Of a stretch of DNA of 64,000 bases, positions 8,912-17,152 are shown one piece after another. The DNA comes from Achromobacter animicus. Its GTDB lineage: Bacteria > Pseudomonadota > Gammaproteobacteria > Burkholderiales > Burkholderiaceae_B. The stretch spans positions 186,001 through 250,000 of the forward strand of contig NZ_CADIJM010000004.1 of the NCBI RefSeq assembly GCF_902859585.1. The letters run 5' to 3'. Every line of letters begins with the position of its first letter. Position 1 is the first letter of the stretch. The notes under the pieces are model-generated. The model did no database searches. It was given only the letters and a program-made list of their open reading frames with translations, and was not told the DNA's origin. The translations under genes and the position numbers were made by a program.

Positions 8912-10132
8912 TTATTGCACCACGGAGGTGTGCAGCAATTGGTCGATTTCGCTCGTTGTGTATCCCAGGGCGGACAGAATGGTGCGACTGTGTTCACCCA
9001 GACCCGGCGCGGCGCGCACGGCGCCGGCACTGGCTTCGTCTTGCGCTGCGGCTCCGCCAAACTGCGCCCATTGCGCCAGACCGAGGTAATTGCCCGCCTT
9101 CTCGCTGTGATACGGGCGCATGAATCCCATCGCCTCCACCTGCGGGTGGTCGAACATGTCCTCGACCGGCCGCACCTCCGCGCAAGGCACGCTCTGGCCG
9201 AAGCGCTCGGCCCATTCACGGGCCGACGCCCGCGCCAGCGCCTCGCGCACCAGCGGGATCAGCACGGCCGCCTGCGCCGCGCGCTTTTTCACGGTGTCGT
9301 AGTCGGGATGGTCCGCCAGATCCTGCAGGTCCAGGTGATCGCACAGCGCACGCCAGAAATGCGGCGTGTTGGCCGAAATGTAGAGATGGCCTTCGCGCGT
9401 GGGATGGATGCCCGTGATGCCGCCCGAGCGCATGTCGCGTTCGATGCGGCGCGGCTCGCCTTCGGCCCAGACCAGGCGGGCGGACTGCATGGCCAGCGCG
9501 CTGCCCAGCAGCGACACTTCGATGGCCTGCCCGCGCCCGGTCTTCTCGCGCTGATAGAGCGCGGCGGACACGCTGTTGGAGATCAGCGCGGCGCCGTAGT
9601 AGTCGACCACCGATCCGTACAGCACCTCGGGCGGGCCGTCGGGCTTGGCCTGCGCCGCGCACATGCCGGTCATGGACTGCAGCACCTGGTCGTAGCCCGC
9701 GTGGCGCGCCATCGGACCGGCCGCGCCGTAACCCGTCATCGCGCAATAGATCAGGCGCGGGTTGATGGCGGCCAGCGTGGCGAAGTCGATGCGCAGGCGC
9801 TCCGGCACGCCGGGGCGGAAATTGTGAACCAGCACATCGGCCTCGCGCACCAGCCTGACCAGCACCTCGTAACCCGCTTCGTCTTTCAGATTGAGGCACA
9901 GGCCTCGCTTGTTGCGGTTGATGCCCAGAAAGGCGCGGCTCTCGGCCGGCAGCGTCGACGGGTACTTGCGCAGGTTGTCGCCTTCGGGCGGCTCGACCTT
10001 GATCACGTCGGCGCCCATGTCGCCCAGCAAGGCGCAGCCGTACGGACCCGCGATGTAGGCGCTGAGGTCCAGCACCTTGACGCCGACCAGCGGCAACTGA
10101 GCGGAGGTTTCAATTTCCATCATGCAATTCAT
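8912..10132 (-). CDS. CaiB/BaiF-type CoA-transferase
   Basis: A 406-residue family III CoA-transferase. Supporting segments are the N-terminal LPLVGVKVLDLSAYIAGPY, MGADVIKVEPPEGDN, NRNKRGLCLNLK, and the catalytic-Asp region AGYDQVLQSMTGM. It transfers CoA between acids, typically succinyl-CoA and an unusual acid. Several starts within five codons are possible; the first ATG is taken and its ribosome site is weak. It is flanked by a CitE-like lyase gene (37 bp upstream) and a cyclase-family gene. Activation of the substrate to a CoA thioester followed by CitE-type cleavage is the natural reading. Confidence 0.92.
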   Translation of the reverse strand: MNCMMEIETSAQLPLVGVKVLDLSAYIAGPYGCALLGDMGADVIKVEPPEGDNLRKYPSTLPAESRAFLGINRNKRGLCLNLKDEAGYEVLVRLVREADVLVHNFRPGVPERLRIDFATLAAINPRLIYCAMTGYGAAGPMARHAGYDQVLQSMTGMCAAQAKPDGPPEVLYGSVVDYYGAALISNSVSAALYQREKTGRGQAIEVSLLGSALAMQSARLVWAEGEPRRIERDMRSGGITGIHPTREGHLYISANTPHFWRALCDHLDLQDLADHPDYDTVKKRAAQAAVLIPLVREALARASAREWAERFGQSVPCAEVRPVEDMFDHPQVEAMGFMRPYHSEKAGNYLGLAQWAQFGGAAAQDEASAGAVRAAPGLGEHSRTILSALGYTTSEIDQLLHTSVVQ

Positions 10133-10169
10133 CCGATAAAAAGCTCGGCCGCGATTCGCGCAGGCCGTT

Positions 10170-11015
10170 TCAGGCGGCGCGTCCTGCGGCCAGCAGGACG
10201 TCGCGGGCGCGCCGCACGAAGGGCGCGTCGATCATCTTGCCGTCCAGCAGAAAAGCGCCCACCCCTTCCTGCGCCTTGCTTGCCGCGACGATCCGTTCCG
10301 CCGCATCGATCTCTTCGGCACTGAATCCAAAGACCTCGTTGGCGATGGCGATCTGGCTGGGATGCACGCAGGATTTGCCCAGGAAACCCAGCGCGCGCGC
10401 CAGTTGCGCCTCGGCCTGGAAGCCCTCGCCGTCGCGCACGCGGGCATAGGCGGCGTCCATGGCGTACTTGCCCGCGGAACCGGCGCCCAGCCGCAACGCC
10501 AGCATCACCGCGCGCAGGGTCTCGGGCTGGTAACGGTCGATGCCCAGGGGTTCGAACAGGTCGGCCAGGCCCAATTGCAGGCCCGCCACGCGGGGGTGCG
10601 CCGCCGCCAGCTCGGCCGCGCGGGCCAGCGCCAGCGGCGTTTCAACGGTGACCAGCAGCTCGCCTTCGAAACCGGCCTGGCCGGCGCGATCCGCGGCCTC
10701 GCGCAGCGCGTCGGCGGACTCGACCTTGGGCAGATTCAGCATGTCGATCGGCGATCGTCCCAGCGCGTCCAGGTCGTCGGCGAAATAGGGGGTGTCCGAC
10801 GCATTGACGCGAACGATAATTTTCTTGGGATGTTGAGCCTGCGCCGTTTGAAAGGCGGGCGACCCGAGCCAGCTGGCCAGCTCGGCACGCGCGGCCGCCT
10901 TGCGAGGCGGCGCGACCGCGTCCTCCAGATCGAAGGACAGCGCATCGGCAGCGCTGGCCATGGCTTTGTCGAATAGTTCCGGGCGTGACGCCGGCACGAA
11001 AAGCTTGCTTCTCAT
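10170..11015 (-). CDS. HpcH/HpaI (CitE-like) aldolase/citrate lyase family protein
   Basis: A 281-residue CitE-like TIM-barrel lyase. It shows RSKLFVPASRPELFDKA at the N-terminus, the Mg-binding DALSFDLEDAV, IIVRVNA, and GLQLGLADLFEPLG with KSCVHPSQIAIANEVF near the C-terminus. Family members cleave or form 3-hydroxyacyl-CoA esters such as citramalyl- or malyl-CoA. The start at 11015 has AGGAGA at an ideal spacing; a longer reading frame upstream is antisense to the LysR gene and is rejected. First gene of the operon, divergent from the LysR regulator with 85 bp between the starts. Confidence 0.92.
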   Translation of the reverse strand: MRSKLFVPASRPELFDKAMASAADALSFDLEDAVAPPRKAAARAELASWLGSPAFQTAQAQHPKKIIVRVNASDTPYFADDLDALGRSPIDMLNLPKVESADALREAADRAGQAGFEGELLVTVETPLALARAAELAAAHPRVAGLQLGLADLFEPLGIDRYQPETLRAVMLALRLGAGSAGKYAMDAAYARVRDGEGFQAEAQLARALGFLGKSCVHPSQIAIANEVFGFSAEEIDAAERIVAASKAQEGVGAFLLDGKMIDAPFVRRARDVLLAAGRAA

Positions 11016-11082
11016 TGTGGTCTCCTGGCCGCATTGTGACCGCGCTGCACGCCGCCAGGGGAAAGCCGCCATACGATAAGAA

Positions 11083-11097
11083 GATAGAATCCCTATC
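11083..11097. promoter_or_regulatory. Inverted repeat in the LysR / catabolic-operon divergent region
   Basis: Perfect inverted repeat GATAG-N5-CTATC, 4 bp before the ATG of the LysR gene and 68 bp upstream of the CitE-like gene. Its size and position fit a LysR-type autoregulatory or activation site. The assignment is by position only. Confidence 0.5.
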
Positions 11098-11100
11098 ATC

Positions 11101-11994
11101 ATGAACACCGACTTTCTCCACACGCTGTCCGCCGTAGCGCAGCACGGCTCCATGGCCGAGGCCGCCCGCCGCCTGGGACTGACACACGGCGCCGTCGCCC
11201 AGCAGCTACGCAAGCTGGAACAGGAGCTGGGCGTGCCACTGGTCGCGCGCGCCGGCCGCACCGTGCACCTCACGGCCAAGGCAATCGAACTGATCGGACC
11301 GATGCGCGAGGTCCTGGAGCGGATCGAAAAGATCCGCTACCTGGCGCGGTCGGGCGAGATGATGGGCGAGCTTCGGCTGGGCGCCGGCAACACCGCGCTG
11401 AACTCCATGGTGCCGGCCATTCTTGAACATCTGGTCGGACGCCATCCGCTGATCAGCGTGGAGATCCAGCCCGGCCACAGCGCCCGCTTCTATCCGGCCA
11501 TTGAAAGCGGCGAACTCGATGCGGCGATCGCGCTGGAAGCGCCCTATCCGCTGTCCAAAAGCCTGGGCTGGCAGTTGCTGCGCGAAGAACCTTATGTGCT
11601 GGCGGCGGCCCCGCGCCACGCCGGCCGTCATCCGCACAGCCTGCTCACCGCGGAGCCGTTCATCCGCTACCAGCGCAACGACTGGAGCGGGCGGCATGTC
11701 GACGAGTATCTGCGCCGCGTCGGCATCACGCCGCGGGACCGGTTCGAGCTGAACGCGATCGAATCGATTGCGGTCATGGTGAGCCGGGATCTGGGCGTGG
11801 CGATCCTGCCCCGGTCCACCAACGGCACGATCGAACGGCTGGGTCTGCTCGCCCTGCCGCTGCCCGCGCACTGCGAACCGCGCCGCTTCGGACTGATCTG
11901 GTCGCGCGTGTCGCCGCGCCTGGCGTTGATCCAGGCGTTCCGGGACATCGCCATCGTGGAGTACGCGAAGGCGGCAGGTGCGCCGGACAATTGA
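11101..11994 (+). CDS. LysR-family regulator of the divergent catabolic operon
   Basis: A 297-residue LysR-type regulator. Helix-turn-helix at about residues 3-60 (GSMAEAARRLGLTHGAVAQQLRKLEQELG), effector-binding domain at about 90-290. No Shine-Dalgarno is visible before the ATG, and the inverted repeat GATAG-N5-CTATC ends 3 bp short of it, so the message may be near-leaderless or the repressor may mask the start. Back-to-back arrangement with the CitE/CoA-transferase/cyclase/Bug/CMD operon makes that operon its likely target. Confidence 0.9.
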   Translation: MNTDFLHTLSAVAQHGSMAEAARRLGLTHGAVAQQLRKLEQELGVPLVARAGRTVHLTAKAIELIGPMREVLERIEKIRYLARSGEMMGELRLGAGNTALNSMVPAILEHLVGRHPLISVEIQPGHSARFYPAIESGELDAAIALEAPYPLSKSLGWQLLREEPYVLAAAPRHAGRHPHSLLTAEPFIRYQRNDWSGRHVDEYLRRVGITPRDRFELNAIESIAVMVSRDLGVAILPRSTNGTIERLGLLALPLPAHCEPRRFGLIWSRVSPRLALIQAFRDIAIVEYAKAAGAPDN

Positions 11995-12045
11995 CGCCTT
12001 TCTACGGGGAAACGATCTGGCGTGCCCGGGAGCGTCTTCCTATAC

Positions 12046-12065
12046 TTGTATTGTCCTCAATACAA
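12046..12065. promoter_or_regulatory. Palindromic operator, probably for the GntR/HutC regulator
   Basis: Perfect 8-bp inverted repeat TTGTATTG-TCCT-CAATACAA, 18 bp before the ATG of the Bug gene that starts the Bug-gntR operon. TATACT at 12041-12046 next to it looks like a -10 element. Palindromes with a TTGTAT/ATACAA core are typical of GntR regulators of the HutC (UTRA) type. Autorepression by the gene at 13071 is the simplest explanation. Confidence 0.7.
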
Positions 12066-12083
12066 CATATCAGGAGACAACTC

Positions 12084-13049
12084 ATGCCGGGACTTCATCG
12101 GATCGCCGCGGGCTGCGCGCTGCTGGCGGCGTTCGCCATGCCAACCGCCCCCGCCCTCGCGCAGGCGGACGCCATCAGGCTGGTCGTCGGCGCACCGCCG
12201 GGCGGCACCACCGACACCGTGGCGCGCAGCATCGCCCAGCACATGACGGTGGACTTGAAACGCCCCGTCGTGGTCGAGAACAAGCCGGGCGCGGGCGGCA
12301 ACATCGCCGCCGACTATGTCGCCAAGAGCAATCCCGACGGCAATACCTTGCTGGTCACCTTCACCAGCTTTTCCATCAACGCCACGCTGTACCGGAACCT
12401 GCCCTTCGACCCCGTGGCCGATTTCACGCCGATCAGCATGCTGGCCAACGTGCCCAGCGTGCTGGTCGTGCGCAAGGATTTCCCGGCGCACACCATGCCG
12501 GAGTTCGTCTCGCTGGTCAAAGCCAGCCCCGGCAAGCACACGATGGCGCTGGGCGCGATCGGGTCGTCGCTGCACATGGCGGGTGAACGCATGAAGATGA
12601 TGGCAGGCCTGGACATCCTGAACGTGCCGTACAAGGGCACGGCACCGGCCATCACCGACCTGCTGGGCGGTCAGGTGGACATGATGTTCGCCAGTTCGCT
12701 GAACGCGCTGCCGCACATCAAGAGCGGCGCGCTGCGGGCGCTGGGGGTCACCAGTCCGCAGGCGCTGCCGCAGTTTCCCGGCGTGCCGCCCATCGGCGAT
12801 ACCATCAAGGGTTTCGAATCGAACGCGTGGTTCGCGCTGTTTGGTCCGGCCAAGATGCCGGCCGACAAGCTGGCGGCCCTGAACGCCGCGGCGCGCAAGG
12901 CGGTCGACACGCCATCGTTCCGCAAGCTGCTCGAAGGCGAGGCCGCCAGCGCGGTCAGCAGCAGCCCCGAGGAACTGGGCGTCTTCGTGCGCGAGGACAT
13001 CGCGCGCTATGCCGAGATCGTCAAGTTCACCGGCGCGACCGTCGACTGA
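12084..13049 (+). CDS. Bug-family tripartite tricarboxylate receptor protein
   Basis: A 321-residue Bug/TctC-type periplasmic binding protein. Signal peptide of about 26 residues ending ALA-Q, then IRLVVGAPPGGTTDTVAR, ENKPGAGGNIAADYVA and KSNPDGNTLLV. I chose the ATG at 12084 because AGGAGA precedes it and the signal peptide begins there; a start 31 codons earlier would run through the palindromic operator. It is followed 21 bp later by a UTRA-type GntR regulator, an arrangement suggesting ligand-dependent expression of a single receptor. Ligand unknown. Confidence 0.92.
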   Translation: MPGLHRIAAGCALLAAFAMPTAPALAQADAIRLVVGAPPGGTTDTVARSIAQHMTVDLKRPVVVENKPGAGGNIAADYVAKSNPDGNTLLVTFTSFSINATLYRNLPFDPVADFTPISMLANVPSVLVVRKDFPAHTMPEFVSLVKASPGKHTMALGAIGSSLHMAGERMKMMAGLDILNVPYKGTAPAITDLLGGQVDMMFASSLNALPHIKSGALRALGVTSPQALPQFPGVPPIGDTIKGFESNAWFALFGPAKMPADKLAALNAAARKAVDTPSFRKLLEGEAASAVSSSPEELGVFVREDIARYAEIVKFTGATVD

Positions 13050-13070
13050 ACGTCAACCAGGAGCCCCACC

Positions 13071-13859
13071 GTGCCCGACAGCCCGCTGCCGCTTTATCAC
13101 AAGGTCTATCTGCTGCTGAAGCAACGGCTCGAAGCCGGCGGGTTCGCCACGGACAGGGCGATGCCCGGCGAAAACGCGCTGGCCGCCGAATACGGCGTGT
13201 CCCGCCTGACGATACGGCGCTCGCTAGATGCGCTGGCGGCTGATGGCCTCATCGAGCGGCGGCAGGGGCGCGGCACGTTCGCGGCCCCGCCGGCGCAGTT
13301 TCCGGGCCCGCAGCACGGTGCGGGTATCGACGCGCTGATGGCGCACCTGGCCCGCATGGGCATGCACACGCAGGTGCGCTTGCTGGAACTGGAAACCGCG
13401 CCCGCCCCGCCGCCGGTGGCGGCGCGCCTGGAACTGCCGCCCGGCGCACCCGTGCAGCGCGCCGTGCGCGTGCGCAGCCACGAAGGCCAGCCGTTTTCCT
13501 ACTTGACCACGTTTGTGCCGGATGACATCGGCCAGCGCATCCGCCGTCAGGATCTGGACGCCAAACCGCTCTTGGCCATCTTCCGCGACCTGGGCGTGCG
13601 CGTGGCGCGGGCCGAACAGTCGATTTCAGCCGTGCTGGCCGAGCCCGGCATCGCCGAATTGCTGGAGGTGCCGGTGGGGTCGGCCCTGCTCAGCTTGCAC
13701 CGGGTGGTGCGCGACGAGTCCGGGCGGCCGGTAGAGTGGCTGCATGCCCGCTACCGGCCAGACCGCTACGAATACCGCATGAACATGCAGGCGCACGACA
13801 TGCCCGGCCAGCCGACGTGGCTGCCCGCGGCGGTCGCCACGCGGGCGGACGGAGGCTGA
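13071..13859 (+). CDS. GntR-family regulator with UTRA domain (HutC type)
   Basis: A 262-residue regulator. The N-terminal winged helix (LYHKVYLLLKQRLEAG, ENALAAEYGVSRLTIRRSLDAL) lies at about residues 8-75 and a UTRA ligand-binding domain at about 100-245 (RAVRVRSHEGQPFSYLTTFVP, SLHRVVRDESGRPVEWLHARYRPDRY). It starts with GTG, with AGGAG 7-8 nt upstream. It is in an operon with the preceding Bug receptor gene and probably binds the palindrome at 12046-12065, losing grip when the receptor's ligand or a product accumulates. Confidence 0.92.
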   Translation: MPDSPLPLYHKVYLLLKQRLEAGGFATDRAMPGENALAAEYGVSRLTIRRSLDALAADGLIERRQGRGTFAAPPAQFPGPQHGAGIDALMAHLARMGMHTQVRLLELETAPAPPPVAARLELPPGAPVQRAVRVRSHEGQPFSYLTTFVPDDIGQRIRRQDLDAKPLLAIFRDLGVRVARAEQSISAVLAEPGIAELLEVPVGSALLSLHRVVRDESGRPVEWLHARYRPDRYEYRMNMQAHDMPGQPTWLPAAVATRADGG

Positions 13860-13940
13860 TCGGCGCGGCACGCGCAAGGCGTCAATGGCGGCGGCACGCC
13901 CGCAGCTTCAATCGCCGCTAAAGCACATGCGTCAACGTGC

Positions 13941-14333
13941 CTAGCGCAGCAGACTGACCGTGGCCAGCCCCGCCGCCGTCAGCGCCAGCGACCCGGCCAG
14001 ACTGAAACCGGCATAGCCCAGCGCGCTGACATACGCGCCACGCTCCAGCATCGCGACGGTCTCGGCCGAGAAGGTCGAGAACGTGGTCAGCCCGCCCATG
14101 AAACCGGTGATGGCCCCAAGCCGCACCCAGGCGGGCCACTCGGGATGCCCGGCCACCAGCGCCAGCACCACGCCTACCAGATACCCGCCCGCCAGATTGA
14201 CCGCCAGCGTGCCCCACGGCCACGAGCCCGCATTCAGCCACAGACCGACCAGCCAGCGGGACCACGCGCCAAGGATAGCGCCCAGGCCCACGGCCAGGAA
14301 ATTCAGGGGAACCAGCGTTTGATAGGCGGACAT
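13941..14333 (-). CDS. crcB: Fluoride ion channel CrcB/Fluc
   Basis: A 130-residue four-helix membrane protein of the CrcB/Fluc family, which exports fluoride as a dual-topology dimer. Diagnostic segments are GAILGAWSRWLVG, GTLAVNLAGGYLVG (the conserved Asn of the pore) and GFMGGLTTFSTFSAE (the Phe-box and Na-site region). It lies 5 bp downstream of the HdeD-like gene and overlaps no other gene. No fluoride riboswitch pattern was seen upstream of the pair. Confidence 0.93.
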   Translation of the reverse strand: MSAYQTLVPLNFLAVGLGAILGAWSRWLVGLWLNAGSWPWGTLAVNLAGGYLVGVVLALVAGHPEWPAWVRLGAITGFMGGLTTFSTFSAETVAMLERGAYVSALGYAGFSLAGSLALTAAGLATVSLLR

Positions 14334-14338
14334 GGAGG

Positions 14339-14893
14339 TCAGACGGTGCCGTGTTGTTTGAGACGCAGGGAAAAGACCAGCAGCAGTATGCCGAAGAACA
14401 CGGCGTAGATGCCGATCACCCACACCAGCGCCAAGGCGCCTGCGCCCGGCTGCATGACCAGCATGGCGCCGAAGGCCACCGACACCAGCCCGGAAAGGCC
14501 CAGCAGCCATTCGTTGCGGATGGCCTTGCGAAAGCGCACGGCGGCGATGATCTGGAACACGCCCGCCACGATCGCCCAGATCGCGATGATGTAGAGCAGG
14601 ATCAGCGCGGTCAGCCCCGGCCAGAGAAAGGTGACGATACCCGCCGCCACGCCCAGCAGGCCCACGATGATCAGCGCCCATAGCGGTTTGCCGTTGTCGC
14701 GGATGCGGAATCCGGCGATCAGCGCCAGCACCCCGTCCACCAGCGCGAAAGCGCCCCACACCAGCACCAGCGCCGACAAGGTGATGGCCGGCATGAACAT
14801 GGCCATGAACCCGAACAGGATGGCGACGACGCCGCGAAGCGCCACCCATCCCCAATGACGACCGATTTGATCCACGACTTGCAGTTGCAGCAT
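14339..14893 (-). CDS. HdeD-family membrane protein
   Basis: A 184-residue protein with about six transmembrane helices and the HdeD/DUF308 pattern (WGWVALRGVVAILFGFMA, LIIVGLLGVAAGIVTFLWPG, LLYIIAIWAIVAGVFQIIAAV). HdeD is linked to acid resistance in enterobacteria, but the function of most homologues is unknown. The start at 14893 has GGAGG at the right spacing; an extension 25 codons upstream is less likely. It forms a two-gene operon with crcB and is divergent from the PepSY gene. Confidence 0.85.
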   Translation of the reverse strand: MLQLQVVDQIGRHWGWVALRGVVAILFGFMAMFMPAITLSALVLVWGAFALVDGVLALIAGFRIRDNGKPLWALIIVGLLGVAAGIVTFLWPGLTALILLYIIAIWAIVAGVFQIIAAVRFRKAIRNEWLLGLSGLVSVAFGAMLVMQPGAGALALVWVIGIYAVFFGILLLVFSLRLKQHGTV

Positions 14894-15041
14894 GACGACC
14901 TCCGGTGTTTGCAAAGGGTGGCCTATCTTAGTCCCGCTGGTCGGCCGGCGCACCCGTTCAGCCTGCATTCAGCTTCGGCACACAAGGCGCTTTCGGCCGA
15001 AATCGATTGAAATTTCCGTGCGCGAAAAGGCTTCGCTTTTT

Positions 15042-15060
15042 TAAGAGTAATTCTCATTAA
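15042..15060. promoter_or_regulatory. Putative Fur box
   Basis: The stretch reading TTAATGAGAATTACTCTTA on the minus strand matches the betaproteobacterial Fur pattern AATGAGAAT-N-ATTCTCATT in the left half fully and in the right half with two mismatches in the first seven positions. It ends 35 bp before the PepSY start codon, overlapping where a promoter should be (TAGAAT at about 15065). It would place the PepSY-to-reductase operon under iron control. Confidence 0.6.
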
Positions 15061-15095
15061 ATGCTAGAATCCGGCCGCTTCCTGCCCGACATTCC

Positions 15096-15722
15096 ATGGA
15101 CACCCAACCCGCTCCCCGCCGCCGCGCCTACTGGCTCAAGACACTGCATCAGTGGCACTGGATCAGTTCTGCGCTTTGCCTGCTGGGCATGCTGTTGTTC
15201 GCGGTGACGGGGCTGACGCTGAACAACGCGTCACACATCGAATCCAAGGCCGTGGTGACCAGCCGCGAGGCCCATCTGCCCGAAGCCCAACTCCAGCAGC
15301 TTGCCGCCGCGCCCGCGGCAAAAAAGGCGCCCCTGCCCGCCTCGGTCGCCGCCTGGCTGGACGAGACGCTGGACGCCTCGACGGCCGGCAAGACGGCCGA
15401 GTGGTCCCCCGACGAGGTCTACCTGTCGCTGCCCCGCGCGGGCGGCGATGCCTGGCTGTCCATCGACCGCGCCAGCGGCGATATCGAATACGAACGTACC
15501 GACCGCGGCTGGATCTCGTACCTGAACGACCTGCACAAGGGCCGCAACACGGGTCTGGCCTGGAGCTGGTTCCTGGACATCTTCGCCGTCGCCTGTCTGG
15601 TGTTCTCGCTGACCGGACTGGTGCTGCTCAAGATGCACGCCGGCAACCGCAGCGCAACCTGGCCCATGGTGGGGCTGGGCGTTGTGATTCCGCTGGTGCT
15701 GGCGCTGCTTTTCATCCACTGA
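15096..15722 (+). CDS. PepSY-domain membrane protein
   Basis: A 208-residue protein of the PepSY-associated transmembrane type. One helix at about residues 22-45 (ISSALCLLGMLLFAVTGLTLN), a periplasmic domain of about 110 residues with the PepSY-like segment AWLSIDRASGDIEYERTDRGWISYLNDLHKGRN, then two C-terminal helices (SWFLDIFAVACLVFSLTGLVLL and the last 20 residues). Such proteins with DUF2271, DUF4198 and ApbE genes occur in iron-acquisition contexts and probably pass electrons across the membrane. First gene of a five-gene operon behind a Fur-like site. Confidence 0.85.
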   Translation: MDTQPAPRRRAYWLKTLHQWHWISSALCLLGMLLFAVTGLTLNNASHIESKAVVTSREAHLPEAQLQQLAAAPAAKKAPLPASVAAWLDETLDASTAGKTAEWSPDEVYLSLPRAGGDAWLSIDRASGDIEYERTDRGWISYLNDLHKGRNTGLAWSWFLDIFAVACLVFSLTGLVLLKMHAGNRSATWPMVGLGVVIPLVLALLFIH

Positions 15723-15749
15723 TTCCATCGATACGCCCTGGAGATTTCC

Positions 15750-16265
15750 ATGCGCAAGTTGCTGTTGCCGGCGCTGCTCGCCGGCCTGATCGCACGAACG
15801 GCCCACGCCGCAGACATCGGCCTGTCCATCGAGGTGCCGCGTCTGGACGTGGCCGAATACCACCGCCCATACGTGGCGATCTGGATCGAGAACCCCGACC
15901 AGAGCGTGGCCACCGACCTGGCCGTCTGGTACGACGTGGCCAAGAAGAACAACGAAGGCACCGAATGGCTCAAGGACATGCGCCAGTGGTGGCGCCGCAG
16001 CGGCCGCAACCAGCAGTTCCCGGTGGACGGCGTCAGCGGCGCCACCAAGCCCGTGGGCAAGCACGCGCTGTCGTTTGACGCGGCCAGCAAGCCGCTCGCG
16101 CAGCTCAAGCCCGGCCAGTACGCGGTGGTGGTCGAGGCCGCGCGCGAAGTGGGCGGCCGCGAACTGGTGCGCATCCCCTTCCAATGGCCGCCGCAAAAGG
16201 CCGAGCAACTGAGCGCGCGCGGCGAACACGAACTGGGCGCCATCGCGCTTGACCTCAAACCCTGA
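15750..16265 (+). CDS. DUF2271 periplasmic protein, probable flavinylated electron carrier
   Basis: A 171-residue exported protein. Sec signal peptide of 20 residues ending AHA-A, then a DUF2271 domain (YHRPYVAIWIENPD, LAVWYDVAKKNNEGTEWL, WWRRSGRNQQFPVDGVSGAT). The motif SGAT at residues 96-99 (codons at 16035-16046) matches the consensus where ApbE attaches FMN covalently to a Thr/Ser, and an apbE gene lies two genes downstream. I infer a covalently flavinylated periplasmic redox protein; the motif is seen, the modification is not proven. Confidence 0.88.
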   Translation: MRKLLLPALLAGLIARTAHAADIGLSIEVPRLDVAEYHRPYVAIWIENPDQSVATDLAVWYDVAKKNNEGTEWLKDMRQWWRRSGRNQQFPVDGVSGATKPVGKHALSFDAASKPLAQLKPGQYAVVVEAAREVGGRELVRIPFQWPPQKAEQLSARGEHELGAIALDLKP

Positions 16266-16291
16266 CCGGCCTCGTGACCAGCCCCTTTAGC

Positions 16292-16336
16292 AACGCAAGC
16301 AACGCAAGAAACGCAAGGAACGCAAGGAACGCAACG
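16292..16336 (+). repeat. Five tandem 9-bp repeats directly before the DUF4198 start codon
   Basis: Five copies of a 9-bp unit (AACGCAAGC, AACGCAAGA, AACGCAAGG, AACGCAAGG, AACGCAACG) run without gap up to the ATG at 16337. Copies three and four carry AAGG followed by AACGC, so the array supplies the ribosome-binding site of the next gene, with AAGG at 9 and 18 nt from the ATG. Copy-number change would add or remove binding sites without changing any frame. Confidence 0.85.
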
Positions 16337-17137
16337 ATGAAATCCGCCGCCAAACTGGCCGCCGCCCTGGCGCTGTGCCTGCCCTTTGCCGCTCACGCCC
16401 ATGACGTCTGGATCGTGCCGTCCTCGACGGTGCTGTCGGGCACCGACAGCTGGATCACCGTGGACGCCGCGGTCGGCAACGACAAGTTCTACTTCAACCA
16501 CGCGCCGCTGCGCCTGGACGGCCTGACCGTCACCGCGCCGGACGGCAATGCCGCCGAAGCCGAGAACATCAACCGCGGCAAGCTGCGCAGCACGTTCGAC
16601 CTGCAGTTGAAACAAGCCGGCACCTACCGCGTTGCCGTGGTCAACGACGGCGTGTTCGCGCGCTGGAAGGAAGACGGCAAGAACAAGCGCTACTTCGGCA
16701 AGGTGGAAGGCATGGCGCAGGCTGTGCCGGCCAAGGCCGACGAGCTTGAAGTCTCGCAAAGCCTGGGCCGGGTCGAGACCTTCGTCACCGCCGGCAAGCC
16801 CTCGGCCGTCAAGCCCGTGGGCCGCGGCCTGGAGCTGGCGCCCGTGACGCACCCGAACGACCTATTCACGGACGAAGCGGCCACGTTCCAGATGCTGCTG
16901 GACGGCAAGCCCGCCGCCGACCTGGACGTGAACGTCGTGCCGGGCGGCAGCCGTTATCGAGACAAGGTCGGCGAAATCCAGATCAAGACCGACAAGGACG
17001 GCAAGTTCTCGGTGAAGTGGCCGCAGCCCGGTCTGTACTGGATCGAAGCCGGCATGGAAGACGCCAAGGTCACCGTGCCGCAGGCCAAGAAGCGCCGCCT
17101 GTCGTACGCCGGCACCGTCGAAGTGCTGCAACCGTAA
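16337..17137 (+). CDS. DUF4198 periplasmic protein
   Basis: A 266-residue exported protein with a signal peptide (KSAAKLAAALALCLPFAAHA, cleavage before HDVWIVPS). The mature N-terminus HDVWIVPSSTVLSG is characteristic of DUF4198 (related to the NikM/CbiK-type metal-import accessory domains), and the second half (about 185-266) is an immunoglobulin-like domain with GKFSVKWPQPGLYWIEA. I chose the ATG at 16337; a GTG at 16274 would read the 9-bp repeats as Asn-Ala-Arg repeats before the signal peptide and is unlikely. The presence of DUF4198 fits metal or siderophore handling in the periplasm. Confidence 0.85.
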   Translation: MKSAAKLAAALALCLPFAAHAHDVWIVPSSTVLSGTDSWITVDAAVGNDKFYFNHAPLRLDGLTVTAPDGNAAEAENINRGKLRSTFDLQLKQAGTYRVAVVNDGVFARWKEDGKNKRYFGKVEGMAQAVPAKADELEVSQSLGRVETFVTAGKPSAVKPVGRGLELAPVTHPNDLFTDEAATFQMLLDGKPAADLDVNVVPGGSRYRDKVGEIQIKTDKDGKFSVKWPQPGLYWIEAGMEDAKVTVPQAKKRRLSYAGTVEVLQP

Positions 17138-17152
17138 GGCAAAGGCGCGCGC

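Noticed and set aside
7754-10324. An 856-codon plus-strand open frame
   Set aside because: Antisense to the cyclase and CoA-transferase genes, crossing their boundary; low-complexity shadow.
13860-13940. Terminator between gntR and crcB
   Set aside because: No stem with a T tract could be found in the converging interval.
14894-15095. Fluoride riboswitch before hdeD-crcB
   Set aside because: The conserved riboswitch core could not be found in the leader; only a Fur-like site for the opposite operon is visible.
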